Origin: Streptomyces sp. P9-A4
GTDB lineage: Bacteria > Actinomycetota > Actinomycetes > Streptomycetales > Streptomycetaceae
Assembly: GCF_036634195.1 (NCBI RefSeq)
Contig: NZ_JAZIFY010000001.1
Span: forward strand, 6,272,501-6,336,500
Direction of reading: 5' to 3'
DNA: 64,000 bases
Shown: positions 51,244 to 59,822 of the stretch, one piece after another
Position numbering within the stretch: the stretch's first letter is position 1
Layout of the letters: every line of letters begins with the position of its first letter
Translations under genes and position numbers: made by a program
Notes under the pieces: generated by a model
The model's input: the letters and a program-made list of their open reading frames with translations, nothing else
Told to the model about the DNA's origin: nothing
The model's database searches: none

Positions 51244-52935
51244 TCAGCCCTCGTGCTCCGGCGACTCGATGTCCGTGTTCGACTTCGCCGCCCGGCGCAG
51301 CCGCCGGTGGCGGTCGCCGCCCTGCTCCGTCATCGCCTCCCCGACCAGCGCCCGCACCGCGTCCCCGAGGCCGTGCAGCGCGTGGTGCCGGGCCGGGCCC
51401 GCGCCCGGGTCCTCCCGCAGCTCCTTCAGGAGGGCGAAGCACAGCACCAGCATCACCAGGACGAACGGCAGCGCCACCAGGATCGTCGCCGTCTGGAGCG
51501 AGCTCAGCCCGCCCACCACCAGCAGCACCGCCGCCACCGCGGCCATCAGGACGCCCCAGGTCACCACCAGCCAGGTCGGCGGGTGCAGCGAGCCGCGGCT
51601 CGTCAGCGAACCCATGACCAGCGAGGCCGAGTCCGCGCTCGTGACGAAGTACGTCATGACGAGCAGCATCGCGATGACCGAGGTGACCGTGCCGATCGGC
51701 AGCGCCTCCAGCATCGCGAACAGCGACGCCTCCGCCCCGTCCTTGACCGCCGTCGCCAGGTCCGCCGCGCCCGTGGACTCCAGCCGGATCGCCGTGCCGC
51801 CCATCACGCAGAACCAGATCACCGTCGCCCCGGACGGCACGAGCAGCACGCCCATCAGGAACTCCCGGATGGTCCGGCCGCGCGAGATCCGGGCGATGAA
51901 GGTGCCGACGAACGGCGCCCAGGACAGCCACCACGCCCAGTAGAAGATCGTCCACGTGCCCAGCCAGGCACGGTCGGTGAAGGCGCCGGTGCGGCTCGCC
52001 ATCGGGAGCAGCTGGTCCAGATAGCCTCCGACGGAGGCGGGGATGGTGTCCAGGATGTAGACGGTCGGGCCGAGCAGGAACACGAACAGCATCAGACAGG
52101 CCGCGAGCACGATGTTGATCGTGGAGAGCCACTTCACGCCCTTGTGGAGCCCGGAGAACGCCGAGAGGACGAAGGCCGCCGACAGCGCCACGATGATGAT
52201 CAGCTGGGTGGCGGTCGAGTTCTCCACGCTCATCGTCAGGTTCAGGCCCTCGGCGACCTGGAGCGTGCCGAGCCCCAGACTCGTCGCCGTGCCGAAGACC
52301 GTCGCGAACACCGCGAGCAGGTCGATCGCCTTGCCCGGCCAGGACTCCGCCCGCCGGACCCCCATCAACGGCACGAACGCCGCGCTCAGCCGGTTGCCGC
52401 GGCCCTTGCGGAAGCCCGCGTACGCGAGCGCGAGCCCGGCGATGCCGTAGATCGCCCACGGGGTCAGCGTCCAGTGGAAGAACGAGTACTCCATCGCCGT
52501 CAGGGCGGCCGCACCGGTACGCGCCGGGGCGCCGCTGGCCGGGGGAGGGCTCAGATAGTGCTGGAGCGGCTCCCCGACCCCGTAGAACATCAGACCGATG
52601 CCCATGCCGGCGCTGAACATCATCGCGATCCACGCCAGATTGGTGAACTCGGGCTCCGAGTCGTCCGGACCCAGCCTGATCCGGCCGAACCGGCTCAGCG
52701 CGATCGCCACGCACAGCACCAGGAAGGTGTCGGCGGCGACGACGAACAGCCACGCGAAGTTGGCCAGGACCCACCGCAGGGCCGTGGACGAGGCGCTGTC
52801 GAAGGAATCCTCGCCCAGGGCGGCCCAGGCGACGACGGCGACGACGGCAGCCACTCCGATCCCGATGACCTTGCCGTCGGGCGCGTGCTGGTCGGGCGGG
52901 TCCATCTGGCCCCGTTCCATCGGTTCCGTACTCAT
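51244..52935 (-). CDS. BCCT-family transporter (betaine/choline/carnitine)
   Basis: A 563-residue transporter with twelve membrane segments. The BCCT motifs are clear: MFSAGMGIGLMFYGVGEPLQ, FFHWTLTPWAIYGIAGLALA, YAGFRKGRGNRLSA and WAWWLSWAPFVGTFIARISR. It imports quaternary ammonium solutes with sodium or protons. The C-terminal cytosolic tail is short and charged. ATG at 52935. Choline-oxidation genes are not in this window, so an osmoprotectant uptake role is most likely. Confidence 0.93.
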   Translation of the reverse strand: MSTEPMERGQMDPPDQHAPDGKVIGIGVAAVVAVVAWAALGEDSFDSASSTALRWVLANFAWLFVVAADTFLVLCVAIALSRFGRIRLGPDDSEPEFTNLAWIAMMFSAGMGIGLMFYGVGEPLQHYLSPPPASGAPARTGAAALTAMEYSFFHWTLTPWAIYGIAGLALAYAGFRKGRGNRLSAAFVPLMGVRRAESWPGKAIDLLAVFATVFGTATSLGLGTLQVAEGLNLTMSVENSTATQLIIIVALSAAFVLSAFSGLHKGVKWLSTINIVLAACLMLFVFLLGPTVYILDTIPASVGGYLDQLLPMASRTGAFTDRAWLGTWTIFYWAWWLSWAPFVGTFIARISRGRTIREFLMGVLLVPSGATVIWFCVMGGTAIRLESTGAADLATAVKDGAEASLFAMLEALPIGTVTSVIAMLLVMTYFVTSADSASLVMGSLTSRGSLHPPTWLVVTWGVLMAAVAAVLLVVGGLSSLQTATILVALPFVLVMLVLCFALLKELREDPGAGPARHHALHGLGDAVRALVGEAMTEQGGDRHRRLRRAAKSNTDIESPEHEG

Positions 52936-53047
52936 GTGACCCCACTATGGTGCGAAATATGGGCCGATCCGGGGGTGGCACGCCGTCCGGCGGTACGGAT
53001 AGGGTCGGCCTCGGCGCGACTGCACGTTCGAAAGCAAGGGATGCAAG

Positions 53048-54199
53048 GTGACGGACGGAGCAGCAACTCAGGTCGCTCACGTGCTGGTGGCGGCCGACAA
53101 GTTCAAGGGCTCGCTCACGGCCGTGCAGGTCGCGGAGCGGGTCACAGCAGGACTGCGACGGGTCGTCCCGGAGCTGACGGTGGAGACCCTGCCCGTCGCC
53201 GACGGCGGCGACGGCACCGTCGCGGCGGCCGTCGCGGCCGGATTCGAACGGCACGAGGTGCGGGTGACGGGGCCGGTCGGCGAACCGGTCACCGCGGCGT
53301 TCGCGCTGCGCGGCACCACCGCCGTCGTCGAGATGGCGGAGGCCTCGGGCCTCCAGCTCCTCCCGGCCGGTCTGTTCGCCCCGCTCACAGCCACCACGTA
53401 CGGCTCCGGTGAGCTGCTCCGCGCGGCCCTGGACGCCGGTGCGACCACCGTCGTCTTCGGCGTCGGCGGCAGCGCCACCACCGACGGCGGCGCCGGCATG
53501 CTCGCCGCGCTCGGCGCGCGTCTCCTCGACGCGGACGGTCAGCCCGTGGGCCCCGGCGGCGCGGCCCTCGCCGGTCTCGCCACCGCCGACCTCAGCGGTC
53601 TCGACCCCCGCTTCGAGACGGTCGACCTGATCCTCGCCAGCGACGTCGACAACCCGCTGACCGGCCCCAAGGGCGCCCCCGCCGTCTACGGACCGCAGAA
53701 GGGCGCCACCCCGGACGACGTCCGCACGCTGGACACGGCCCTCGCCCACTTCGCCACCGTCCTGGAGAAGGCGATCGGCCCCAAGGCGGCCGAGGCGGCC
53801 CTCGCCCCGGGCGCGGGCGGCGCGGGCGGCATCGGCTACGGCGCGCTCATCCTCGGCGCGAGCTTCCGACCCGGCATCGAACTGATGCTGGACGTCCTCG
53901 GCTTCGCCCCCGCCCTTGAGCGCGCGACGCTCGTCATCACCGGCGAGGGCTCGCTCGACGAGCAGACCCTGCACGGCAAGGCCCCGGCGGGCGTCGCCGC
54001 GGCGGCCCGCGCCGCCGGCAAGGAGGTCGTCGCGGTCTGCGGCCGTCTGGCCCTCCCGCCGGAGGCCCTGGGAACCGCCGGCATCCGCCGCGCGTACGCC
54101 CTCACGGACCTGGAACCGGACACGGCGAAGTGCATCGCGAACGCGGGCCCGCTCCTGGAGGACACGGCGGCCCGAATCGCCCGGGACTTCCTGGAGTAG
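53048..54199 (+). CDS. glxK: Glycerate kinase
   Basis: A 383-residue cytosolic kinase making phosphoglycerate from glycerate with ATP. Type I glycerate kinase motifs include ADKFKGSLTAVQVAERVTAG, LPVADGGDGTVAAAV, VFGVGGSATTDGGAGMLAAL, ASDVDNPLTGPKGAPAVYGP and ITGEGSLDEQTLHGKAP. GTG at 53048. It is divergent from the BCCT gene. It may serve glyoxylate or serine breakdown. Confidence 0.93.
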   Translation: MTDGAATQVAHVLVAADKFKGSLTAVQVAERVTAGLRRVVPELTVETLPVADGGDGTVAAAVAAGFERHEVRVTGPVGEPVTAAFALRGTTAVVEMAEASGLQLLPAGLFAPLTATTYGSGELLRAALDAGATTVVFGVGGSATTDGGAGMLAALGARLLDADGQPVGPGGAALAGLATADLSGLDPRFETVDLILASDVDNPLTGPKGAPAVYGPQKGATPDDVRTLDTALAHFATVLEKAIGPKAAEAALAPGAGGAGGIGYGALILGASFRPGIELMLDVLGFAPALERATLVITGEGSLDEQTLHGKAPAGVAAAARAAGKEVVAVCGRLALPPEALGTAGIRRAYALTDLEPDTAKCIANAGPLLEDTAARIARDFLE

Positions 54200-54354
54200 A
54201 GCCCGCGGCGCGACAGGGCCGTCCGGGGGCGCGCCCTTTGATGCCGGGCCCTCACGGCACCCCCGCACCCTCGGCGCTCCGGCGCCGGGGACCCCGGGCC
54301 CGGGCCAGAAGATCTTCACGTCCCGGAAACATGCCGGTGTGAAGCTAGGGCCTC

Positions 54355-55356
54355 GTGAACCCACGCATCGACGAGAACCGCTCCCACCCCCGCCTTCCCG
54401 ACCTGCTCGCCGCGTACCACCTGGTCAACCAGGCCGAGAAGGGGACGGCCGTGGCGACGGTCGCCGCACTCCCGGCCGTATACCGGGCCGAGGCCGAGGA
54501 TCCGGCCGCCGCCTTCGCCGCCGACACCGTCCTGCTCGCCACCCCGCCCGGCGGGGACGAGCCCGTCGGCTGCGTGGTCCTCAAGGCCACCCGCGAGGGC
54601 CGCGCCCCCGAGATCAAGCGGCTCTGGGTGATGCCCGAGGCCCGCCGGAAGGGCCTCGCCAAGGCGCTCATGGCCGAGGCCCTGCGCCGGGCCGCCGCCT
54701 CCGGGGCGCCCGCCGTGCGCCTCACGGTCTGGTCCTGGCGGGACGAGCCGCTCGCCCTCTACCGCGGCCTCGGCTTCGCCACCGTGGATCCCTGGGACGA
54801 CCGGCCGGACCTCCTCTGTCTGGAGAAGCCGCTCGACGCCGTCGAGCGGCTGTCCCCCGAGGCGGTACGGGCGCACGCGGCCGACGGTCTCGCCGCGCTC
54901 CTCGTGGACGCCGTGGACGGCGGCGCCTCCGTGGGCTTCCCTGCGCCCCTGGACCCGGCCGAGGCGGCCGCCTGGTGGGCGGGCGTCGCCGACGAGGCCC
55001 AGGCGGGTGTCCGGGAGGTCTGGGCGGCCCGCGGCCCGGACGGGCGCCTGACCGGTGTCGTCACCCTCGTCCGTGTGGGCGCGGCCAACGGCGGGCACCG
55101 GGGCGAGATCGCCCGCCTCCTGGTGCACCGCTCGGCCCGGGGCCGCGGCCTCGGGTACCGGCTGCTCGCCACCGCAGAGGCCCACGCCGCCGCCACCGGC
55201 CTCACCCTGCTCGTCCTGGACACCCAGACCGACAGCCCGGCCGAGCGCCTCTACCGGGGCGCGGGCTGGACGGCCGCCGGCACGATCCCGGACTTCGCCG
55301 CCGACCCGTCGGGCGTCCTGCGCCCGACCACGCTCTACTACAAGCGGCTCGGCTAG
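54355..55356 (+). CDS. Protein with two GNAT acetyltransferase domains
   Basis: A 333-residue protein with two GNAT domains. The first (about 30-165) has RLWVMPEARRKGLAKALMAE, the acetyl-CoA loop. The second (about 175-333) has ARLLVHRSARGRGLGYRLLA and the closing LYRGAGWTAAGTIPDFA. Tandem GNAT proteins acetylate small molecules such as aminoglycosides or mycothiol precursors; this one's substrate is unknown. GTG at 54355 lacks a clear ribosome-binding site. A strong hairpin separates it from the convergent pssA. Confidence 0.85.
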   Translation: MNPRIDENRSHPRLPDLLAAYHLVNQAEKGTAVATVAALPAVYRAEAEDPAAAFAADTVLLATPPGGDEPVGCVVLKATREGRAPEIKRLWVMPEARRKGLAKALMAEALRRAAASGAPAVRLTVWSWRDEPLALYRGLGFATVDPWDDRPDLLCLEKPLDAVERLSPEAVRAHAADGLAALLVDAVDGGASVGFPAPLDPAEAAAWWAGVADEAQAGVREVWAARGPDGRLTGVVTLVRVGAANGGHRGEIARLLVHRSARGRGLGYRLLATAEAHAAATGLTLLVLDTQTDSPAERLYRGAGWTAAGTIPDFAADPSGVLRPTTLYYKRLG

Positions 55357-55377
55357 TTCCCGGCCCCGGGCACACGA

Positions 55378-55412
55378 AAGGGCCCCGGAGGCGATGCGCC
55401 TCCGGGGCCCTT
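55378..55412. terminator. Bidirectional terminator between GNAT and pssA genes
   Basis: A perfect 16-bp stem: AAGGGCCCCGGAGGCG (55378-55393) and CGCCTCCGGGGCCCTT (55397-55412), with a 3-nt centre and short A/T edges on both sides. It lies between two convergent stops and should serve both. Confidence 0.85.
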
Positions 55413-55433
55413 CTCGTACGTTCACATCGTGCG

Positions 55434-56306
55434 CTACGGCAGCTGGGCCGCCCGCGCCTCCCGGTTCTCACGCCGGTTGCCGCGGAAGGTGTTCACCCGA
55501 CGGGCCGTCGCGAAGAGGGGGATCACGGCGCCCATCACGACCTGGAGCGCGCAACCGGTCTGGAGCAGGAACTGCCCGCCCGGGGCGTCGAACGCCCAGG
55601 CCGCCAGCATGCCCATCGCGCCGACGATCCAGCTGAGCATCGCCACCGCGAGGACACCCCGCGGCTTGGGGTACTCGACCCGGCTCACCATCAGCCAGGC
55701 GACACCGATGATCGCGAGCAGCGTCGGGATGAACGGCAGCTCGAGGAGCACGATCGAGACCACCGTCAGCGCGCCGAAGGGGCTCGGCATGCCCTGGAAC
55801 ATGCCGTCCTTCATCGTCACGCAGGAGAATCTCGCGAGCCTCAGCACCACCGCGAGCAGCACCACGATCGCGGCGACCGCCGAGACCTTCTGCTGCGCGT
55901 CGTCCGCGACCATCCCGTACACCAGCACGAAGTAGGCCGGGGCCAGACCGAAGCTGATCAGGTCCGACAGGTTGTCGAGCTCGGCACCCATGGGCGAGGA
56001 GCGCAGCTTGCGGGCCACGATCCCGTCGAAGAGATCGAAGATCGCCGCGCACAGCATCAGGATGACGGCGGTGGCGGCGCTGTTGCGCGCCATGCCGGTC
56101 TCGGTGCTGCCCGTCAGGTGCGGGATGAGGATTCCGGTGGTGGTGAAGTACACCGCCATGAACCCACACGTGGCGTTACCGAGCGTGAGGGCGTCCGCTA
56201 TGGACAGCCTCAACGACAGCGGCATCTCCTCGGCCTCTTCGGCCGCTTCCGCATCGGTGCCGGCGACCCAGTCGGCGGCCCGTGTGTCGGGATCAATCAC
56301 GGTCAA
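55434..56306 (-). CDS. pssA: CDP-diacylglycerol-serine O-phosphatidyltransferase
   Basis: A 290-residue membrane enzyme making phosphatidylserine from CDP-diacylglycerol and serine. The CDP-alcohol phosphotransferase signature D-x2-DG-x2-AR-x8-G-x3-D-x3-D is complete in DLFDGIVARKLRSSPMGAEL followed by DNLSD. It has about eight membrane segments. The ATG lies within the 3' end of psd (14-bp overlap), so the two enzymes are coupled and together make phosphatidylethanolamine. Confidence 0.95.
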   Translation of the reverse strand: MTVIDPDTRAADWVAGTDAEAAEEAEEMPLSLRLSIADALTLGNATCGFMAVYFTTTGILIPHLTGSTETGMARNSAATAVILMLCAAIFDLFDGIVARKLRSSPMGAELDNLSDLISFGLAPAYFVLVYGMVADDAQQKVSAVAAIVVLLAVVLRLARFSCVTMKDGMFQGMPSPFGALTVVSIVLLELPFIPTLLAIIGVAWLMVSRVEYPKPRGVLAVAMLSWIVGAMGMLAAWAFDAPGGQFLLQTGCALQVVMGAVIPLFATARRVNTFRGNRRENREARAAQLP

Positions 56307-56949
56307 TGCGAGTCACCCCCGCTGTGGTGGCCTGGCCGACCTCGACGGCGACCTCGACACCCTCGGGGAGGTAGATGTCGACGCGCGAGCCGAAGCGGAT
56401 CAGACCGATACGGTCACCCTGCTCGACCTTCGTCCCCTGCGGGATGTACGGCACGATCCGCCGGGCGACGGCGCCCGCGATCTGGACCATCTCGATGTCG
56501 CCGAGCTCGGTGTCGAAGTGCCAGACAACGCGCTCGTTGTTCTCGCTCTCCTTGTTGAACGCCGGGACGAACCCGCCGGGGATGTGCTCCACGGACGTCA
56601 CGGTGCCGGCCAGCGGCGCGCGGTTGACGTGGACGTTCAGCGGGCTCATGAAGATGGCGACCCGGGTGCGTCCGTCCTTCCACGGCATGATGCTCTGCAC
56701 CACACCGTCGGCGGGGGAGATGACCCGGCCCTGAGCGATCTCGCGCTCGGGGTCGCGGAAGAACCACAGCATGCCGGCCGCGAGTGCGGTGGCCGGCACG
56801 GCGATGGCCGCGGCGCGCCTGGACTTGCGGGCGCGCACGAGGCTGAGCGCCGCGGTGGCGACGGTCGGCAGAAGCCACGGCGATGCTCCGCGCGCGAGGC
56901 GTACGCCGGTGAGGCTGTCGCGGTGTGCAGAGGTTTGGCTGTGGGGCAT
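56293..56949 (-). CDS. psd: Phosphatidylserine decarboxylase proenzyme
   Basis: A 218-residue short-form decarboxylase that makes phosphatidylethanolamine. It cleaves itself at the Ser of RFGSRVDIYLPEG, giving the pyruvoyl group. Other motifs are ISPADGVVQSI and FMSPLNVHVNRAPLAGTV, with an N-terminal membrane helix (AVPATALAAGMLWFFRDPER). ATG at 56949 is the plausible start; the longer open frame upstream lacks homology. It is first in the psd-pssA operon. Confidence 0.94.
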   Translation of the reverse strand: MPHSQTSAHRDSLTGVRLARGASPWLLPTVATAALSLVRARKSRRAAAIAVPATALAAGMLWFFRDPEREIAQGRVISPADGVVQSIMPWKDGRTRVAIFMSPLNVHVNRAPLAGTVTSVEHIPGGFVPAFNKESENNERVVWHFDTELGDIEMVQIAGAVARRIVPYIPQGTKVEQGDRIGLIRFGSRVDIYLPEGVEVAVEVGQATTAGVTRIDRD

Positions 56950-57118
56950 GGATGACCTTCGTAGCGGATGATGCCGCACTGGCAACGGGGGACGGCGGCT
57001 TTCCCGCGATGTTATCGGTTGCGGGGCGCAACTGGGTAAGCCAGGAACCGAGTCGGCGGCCGGAAGGCGAACACAGGGTGTGATCTTCTTCGCGGCCAAA
57101 CCGACCCGAAACCGACAA

Positions 57119-58324
57119 TCAACCCTGGAATCGGTACTCCTCGAGCAGCCGACGACCAATGATCATTTTCTGGATCTCGGCGGTACCTTCACCGATGAGA
57201 AGCATCGGCGCCTCGCGGTAGAGGCGCTCGATCTCGTACTCCTTCGAGAACCCGTAACCACCGTGAATGCGGAAGGCATCCTCGACGACCTCCTTGCAGT
57301 ACTCGGAGGCGAGGTACTTCGCCATCCCTGCTTCGAGGTCGTTTCGTTCCCCGGAGTCCTTTTTGCGTGCTGCGTTCACCATCATCGCATGGGCGGCCTC
57401 GACCTTGGTAGCCATCTCGGCGAGCTTGAACTGAATCGCCTGGTGCTGAGCGATGGCCTTACCGAAAGTGTGACGTTGCTGGGCATATGAGACACCGAGT
57501 TCGAAAGCACGCTGAGCGACACCACAGCCACGGGCCGCCACATTGACGCGACCGACCTCGACGCCGTCCATCATTTGGTAAAACCCTCGGCCGGTGACGC
57601 CGCCGAGGACCCGATTGGCCGGAATGCGTAGTCCGTCCATGATGAGTTCCGTCGTGTCGACGCCCTTGTAACCCATCTTGTCGATCTTCCCGGGGATGGT
57701 GAGTCCGGGACGGACCTCTCCGAAGCCGGGCTCCTTCTCGACGAGGAAGGTCGTCATCGACTTGTGGGGGGCGGTGCCCTCCGGGTGTCCTTCGTCACTT
57801 CGCACCAGGACGGCCACCAGCGACGAGGTGCCGCCGTTCGTCAGCCACATCTTCTGGCCGTTCAGGACGTACTCCTCGCCGTCCTTCACCGCCTTCGACG
57901 TGATGGCCGACACGTCCGAACCGAGACCCGGCTCCGACATCGAGAACGCGCCACGCGTCTCGCCGGCCGCCATCCGCGGAAGGAAGTGGTCCTTCTGCTC
58001 CTGGGTGCCGTGCTGCTTCAGCATGTACGCCACGATGAAGTGGGTGTTGATGATGCCGGAGACCGACATCCAGCCACGCGCGATCTCCTCCACGCACAGC
58101 GCGTAGGTGAGCAGCGACTCACCCAGACCCCCGTACTCCTCGGGAATCATCAGACCGAACAGACCGAGCTCCTTGAGCCCGTCGACGATCTGCTGGGGGT
58201 ACTCGTCGCGGTGCTCCAGCTCGGTGGCGACCGGGATGATCTCCTTGTCGACGAACTCCCGGACGGTCTTGAGGATCTCCTGCTGGACGTCCGTGAGCCC
58301 GGCGGTCTGGGCGAGTCGGGCCAT
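57119..58324 (-). CDS. mcd: Acyl-CoA dehydrogenase, probable methylsuccinyl-CoA dehydrogenase
   Basis: A 401-residue FAD enzyme. Family motifs are AFSMSEPGLGSDVSAITSKA, MWLTNGGTSS, QRHTFGKAIAQHQAIQFKLA and IHGGYGFSKEYEIERLYREA. The catalytic base is the Glu of LIGEGTAEIQ. As last gene of the ethylmalonyl-CoA operon it most likely oxidises (2S)-methylsuccinyl-CoA to mesaconyl-CoA. The assignment rests on operon position, since methylsuccinyl-CoA dehydrogenases are not distinct by simple motif. ATG at 58324 is 2 bp after the preceding gene. Confidence 0.88.
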   Translation of the reverse strand: MARLAQTAGLTDVQQEILKTVREFVDKEIIPVATELEHRDEYPQQIVDGLKELGLFGLMIPEEYGGLGESLLTYALCVEEIARGWMSVSGIINTHFIVAYMLKQHGTQEQKDHFLPRMAAGETRGAFSMSEPGLGSDVSAITSKAVKDGEEYVLNGQKMWLTNGGTSSLVAVLVRSDEGHPEGTAPHKSMTTFLVEKEPGFGEVRPGLTIPGKIDKMGYKGVDTTELIMDGLRIPANRVLGGVTGRGFYQMMDGVEVGRVNVAARGCGVAQRAFELGVSYAQQRHTFGKAIAQHQAIQFKLAEMATKVEAAHAMMVNAARKKDSGERNDLEAGMAKYLASEYCKEVVEDAFRIHGGYGFSKEYEIERLYREAPMLLIGEGTAEIQKMIIGRRLLEEYRFQG

Positions 58325-58326
58325 GG

Positions 58327-58851
58327 CTACTTCTCCGTCTTCTTGGCGGGCTCGATCAGCTCGGGGCGGCCGGGCTGCTCGCCGCCGCGCTCCTTGATGT
58401 ACGTCTCCGTGGGGACCATCACCTTGCGGCGGAAGACGCACACCAGGGTGCCGTCCTGCTTGTAGCCCTTGGTCTCGACGTAGACGATGCCGCGGTCGTT
58501 CTTCGACTTGGACGGGGTCTTGTCGAGGACCGTGGTCTCGCCGTAGATCGTGTCGCCGTGGAAGGTCGGCGCCACGTGCCGCAGCGACTCGATCTCCAGG
58601 TTGGCGATGGCCTTGCCGGAGACGTCCGGCACCGACATGCCGAGCAGCAGCGAGTAGATGTAGTTGCCGACGACGACGTTCTTGCCGAAGTCCGTCGTGT
58701 TCTCGGCGTAGTTCACATCCATGTGCAGCGGATGGTGGTTCATCGTCAGCAGACAGAAGAGATGGTCGTCGTACTCGGTGACCGTCTTCCCGGGCCAGTG
58801 CTTGTACACAGCACCGATCTCGAACTCTTCGTAGGTGCGGCCGAACTGCAT
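58327..58851 (-). CDS. mch: MaoC-family hydratase, probable mesaconyl-CoA hydratase
   Basis: A 174-residue hot-dog-fold hydratase. It starts MQFGRTYEEFEIGAVYKHWP and has TVTEYDDHLFCLLTMNHHPLHMD, containing the catalytic Asp and His, and VVGNYIYSLLLGMS. In the ethylmalonyl-CoA pathway it adds water to mesaconyl-CoA. A single short MaoC unit is smaller than the well-studied two-domain enzymes, which is normal for the Streptomyces version. ATG at 58851, close to the mcl stop. Confidence 0.87.
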   Translation of the reverse strand: MQFGRTYEEFEIGAVYKHWPGKTVTEYDDHLFCLLTMNHHPLHMDVNYAENTTDFGKNVVVGNYIYSLLLGMSVPDVSGKAIANLEIESLRHVAPTFHGDTIYGETTVLDKTPSKSKNDRGIVYVETKGYKQDGTLVCVFRRKVMVPTETYIKERGGEQPGRPELIEPAKKTEK

Positions 58852-58856
58852 CGGGC

Positions 58857-59822
58857 TCAGGCCTCCGGGATCTCGAACTTGGAGGTGCGCTGCATGCCGG
58901 CGGCACGGCCCTTGCCGGAGATGACCAGGGCCATCTTGCGGGAGGCCTCGTCGATCATCTCGTCGCCGAGCATCGCGGAGCCCTTCTTCCCGCCGGCCTC
59001 GGAGGTGTAGTAGTCGTACGCGTCGAGGATCAGCTCCGCGTGGTCGTAGTCCTCCTGCGAGGGCGAGAAGATCTCGTTCGCGGCGGCGACCTGGTCCGGG
59101 TGCAGCACCCACTTGCCGTCGAAACCGAGGGCGGCGGCGCGCTGCGCGACGGCCTTGTAGCCCTCCTGGTTGCGGATCTGGAGGTAGGGGCCGTCGATCG
59201 CCTGGAGGTTGTTGGCGCGGGCCGCCATCAGGATGCTCATCAGGATGTGGTGGTACGCGTCCGCCGGGTAGCCGGGCGGCTGCTCGCCCACGACCAGCGA
59301 CTTCATGTTGATGGAGGCCATGAAGTCGGCCGGGCCGAAGATGATCGTCTCGACGCGCTGGGAGGCCTGCGCGATGGCGTTGACGTTCGTGAGGCCCTGG
59401 GCGTTCTCGATCTGCGCCTCGATGCCGATCTTGCCGACCTCGAAGCCCATCGTCTTCTCGATCTGCGTCAGCAACAGGTCGAGCGCCACGATCTGCTGGG
59501 CGTCCTGGACCTTCGGCAGCATGATGCAGTCGAGGTTCTGGCCGGCGCCCTCGACGACGGTGACGACGTCACGGTACGTCCAGTGGGTCGTCCAGTCGTT
59601 GACGCGGACCACGCGGGTCTTGCCGGTCCAGTCGCCCTCGTTGAGGAACTTCACGATGGTGTGCCGGGCCTCGGGCTTGGCCAGCGGGGCGCACGCGTCC
59701 TCCAGGTCCAGGAAGACCTGGTCGGCCGCGAGGCCCTGGGCCTTCTCCAGGAAGCGCGGGTTGGAGCCGGGGACCGCCAGGCAGGAGCGGCGGGGGCGGA
59801 GCCGGTTCACAGGGCTGGTCAT
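58857..59822 (-). CDS. mcl: CoA-ester lyase, beta-methylmalyl-CoA/malyl-CoA lyase
   Basis: A 321-residue HpcH/HpaI-CitE family lyase. SCLAVPGSNPRFLEKAQGLA, QVFLDLEDACAPLAKPEAR and CIMLPKVQDAQQI supply substrate and metal binding; GIEAQIENAQGL carries the metal-ligand Glu, and IIFGPADFMASI the ligand Asp. It cleaves methylmalyl-CoA into glyoxylate and propionyl-CoA and can handle malyl-CoA. The ATG overlaps the ecm stop. Confidence 0.92.
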   Translation of the reverse strand: MTSPVNRLRPRRSCLAVPGSNPRFLEKAQGLAADQVFLDLEDACAPLAKPEARHTIVKFLNEGDWTGKTRVVRVNDWTTHWTYRDVVTVVEGAGQNLDCIMLPKVQDAQQIVALDLLLTQIEKTMGFEVGKIGIEAQIENAQGLTNVNAIAQASQRVETIIFGPADFMASINMKSLVVGEQPPGYPADAYHHILMSILMAARANNLQAIDGPYLQIRNQEGYKAVAQRAAALGFDGKWVLHPDQVAAANEIFSPSQEDYDHAELILDAYDYYTSEAGGKKGSAMLGDEMIDEASRKMALVISGKGRAAGMQRTSKFEIPEA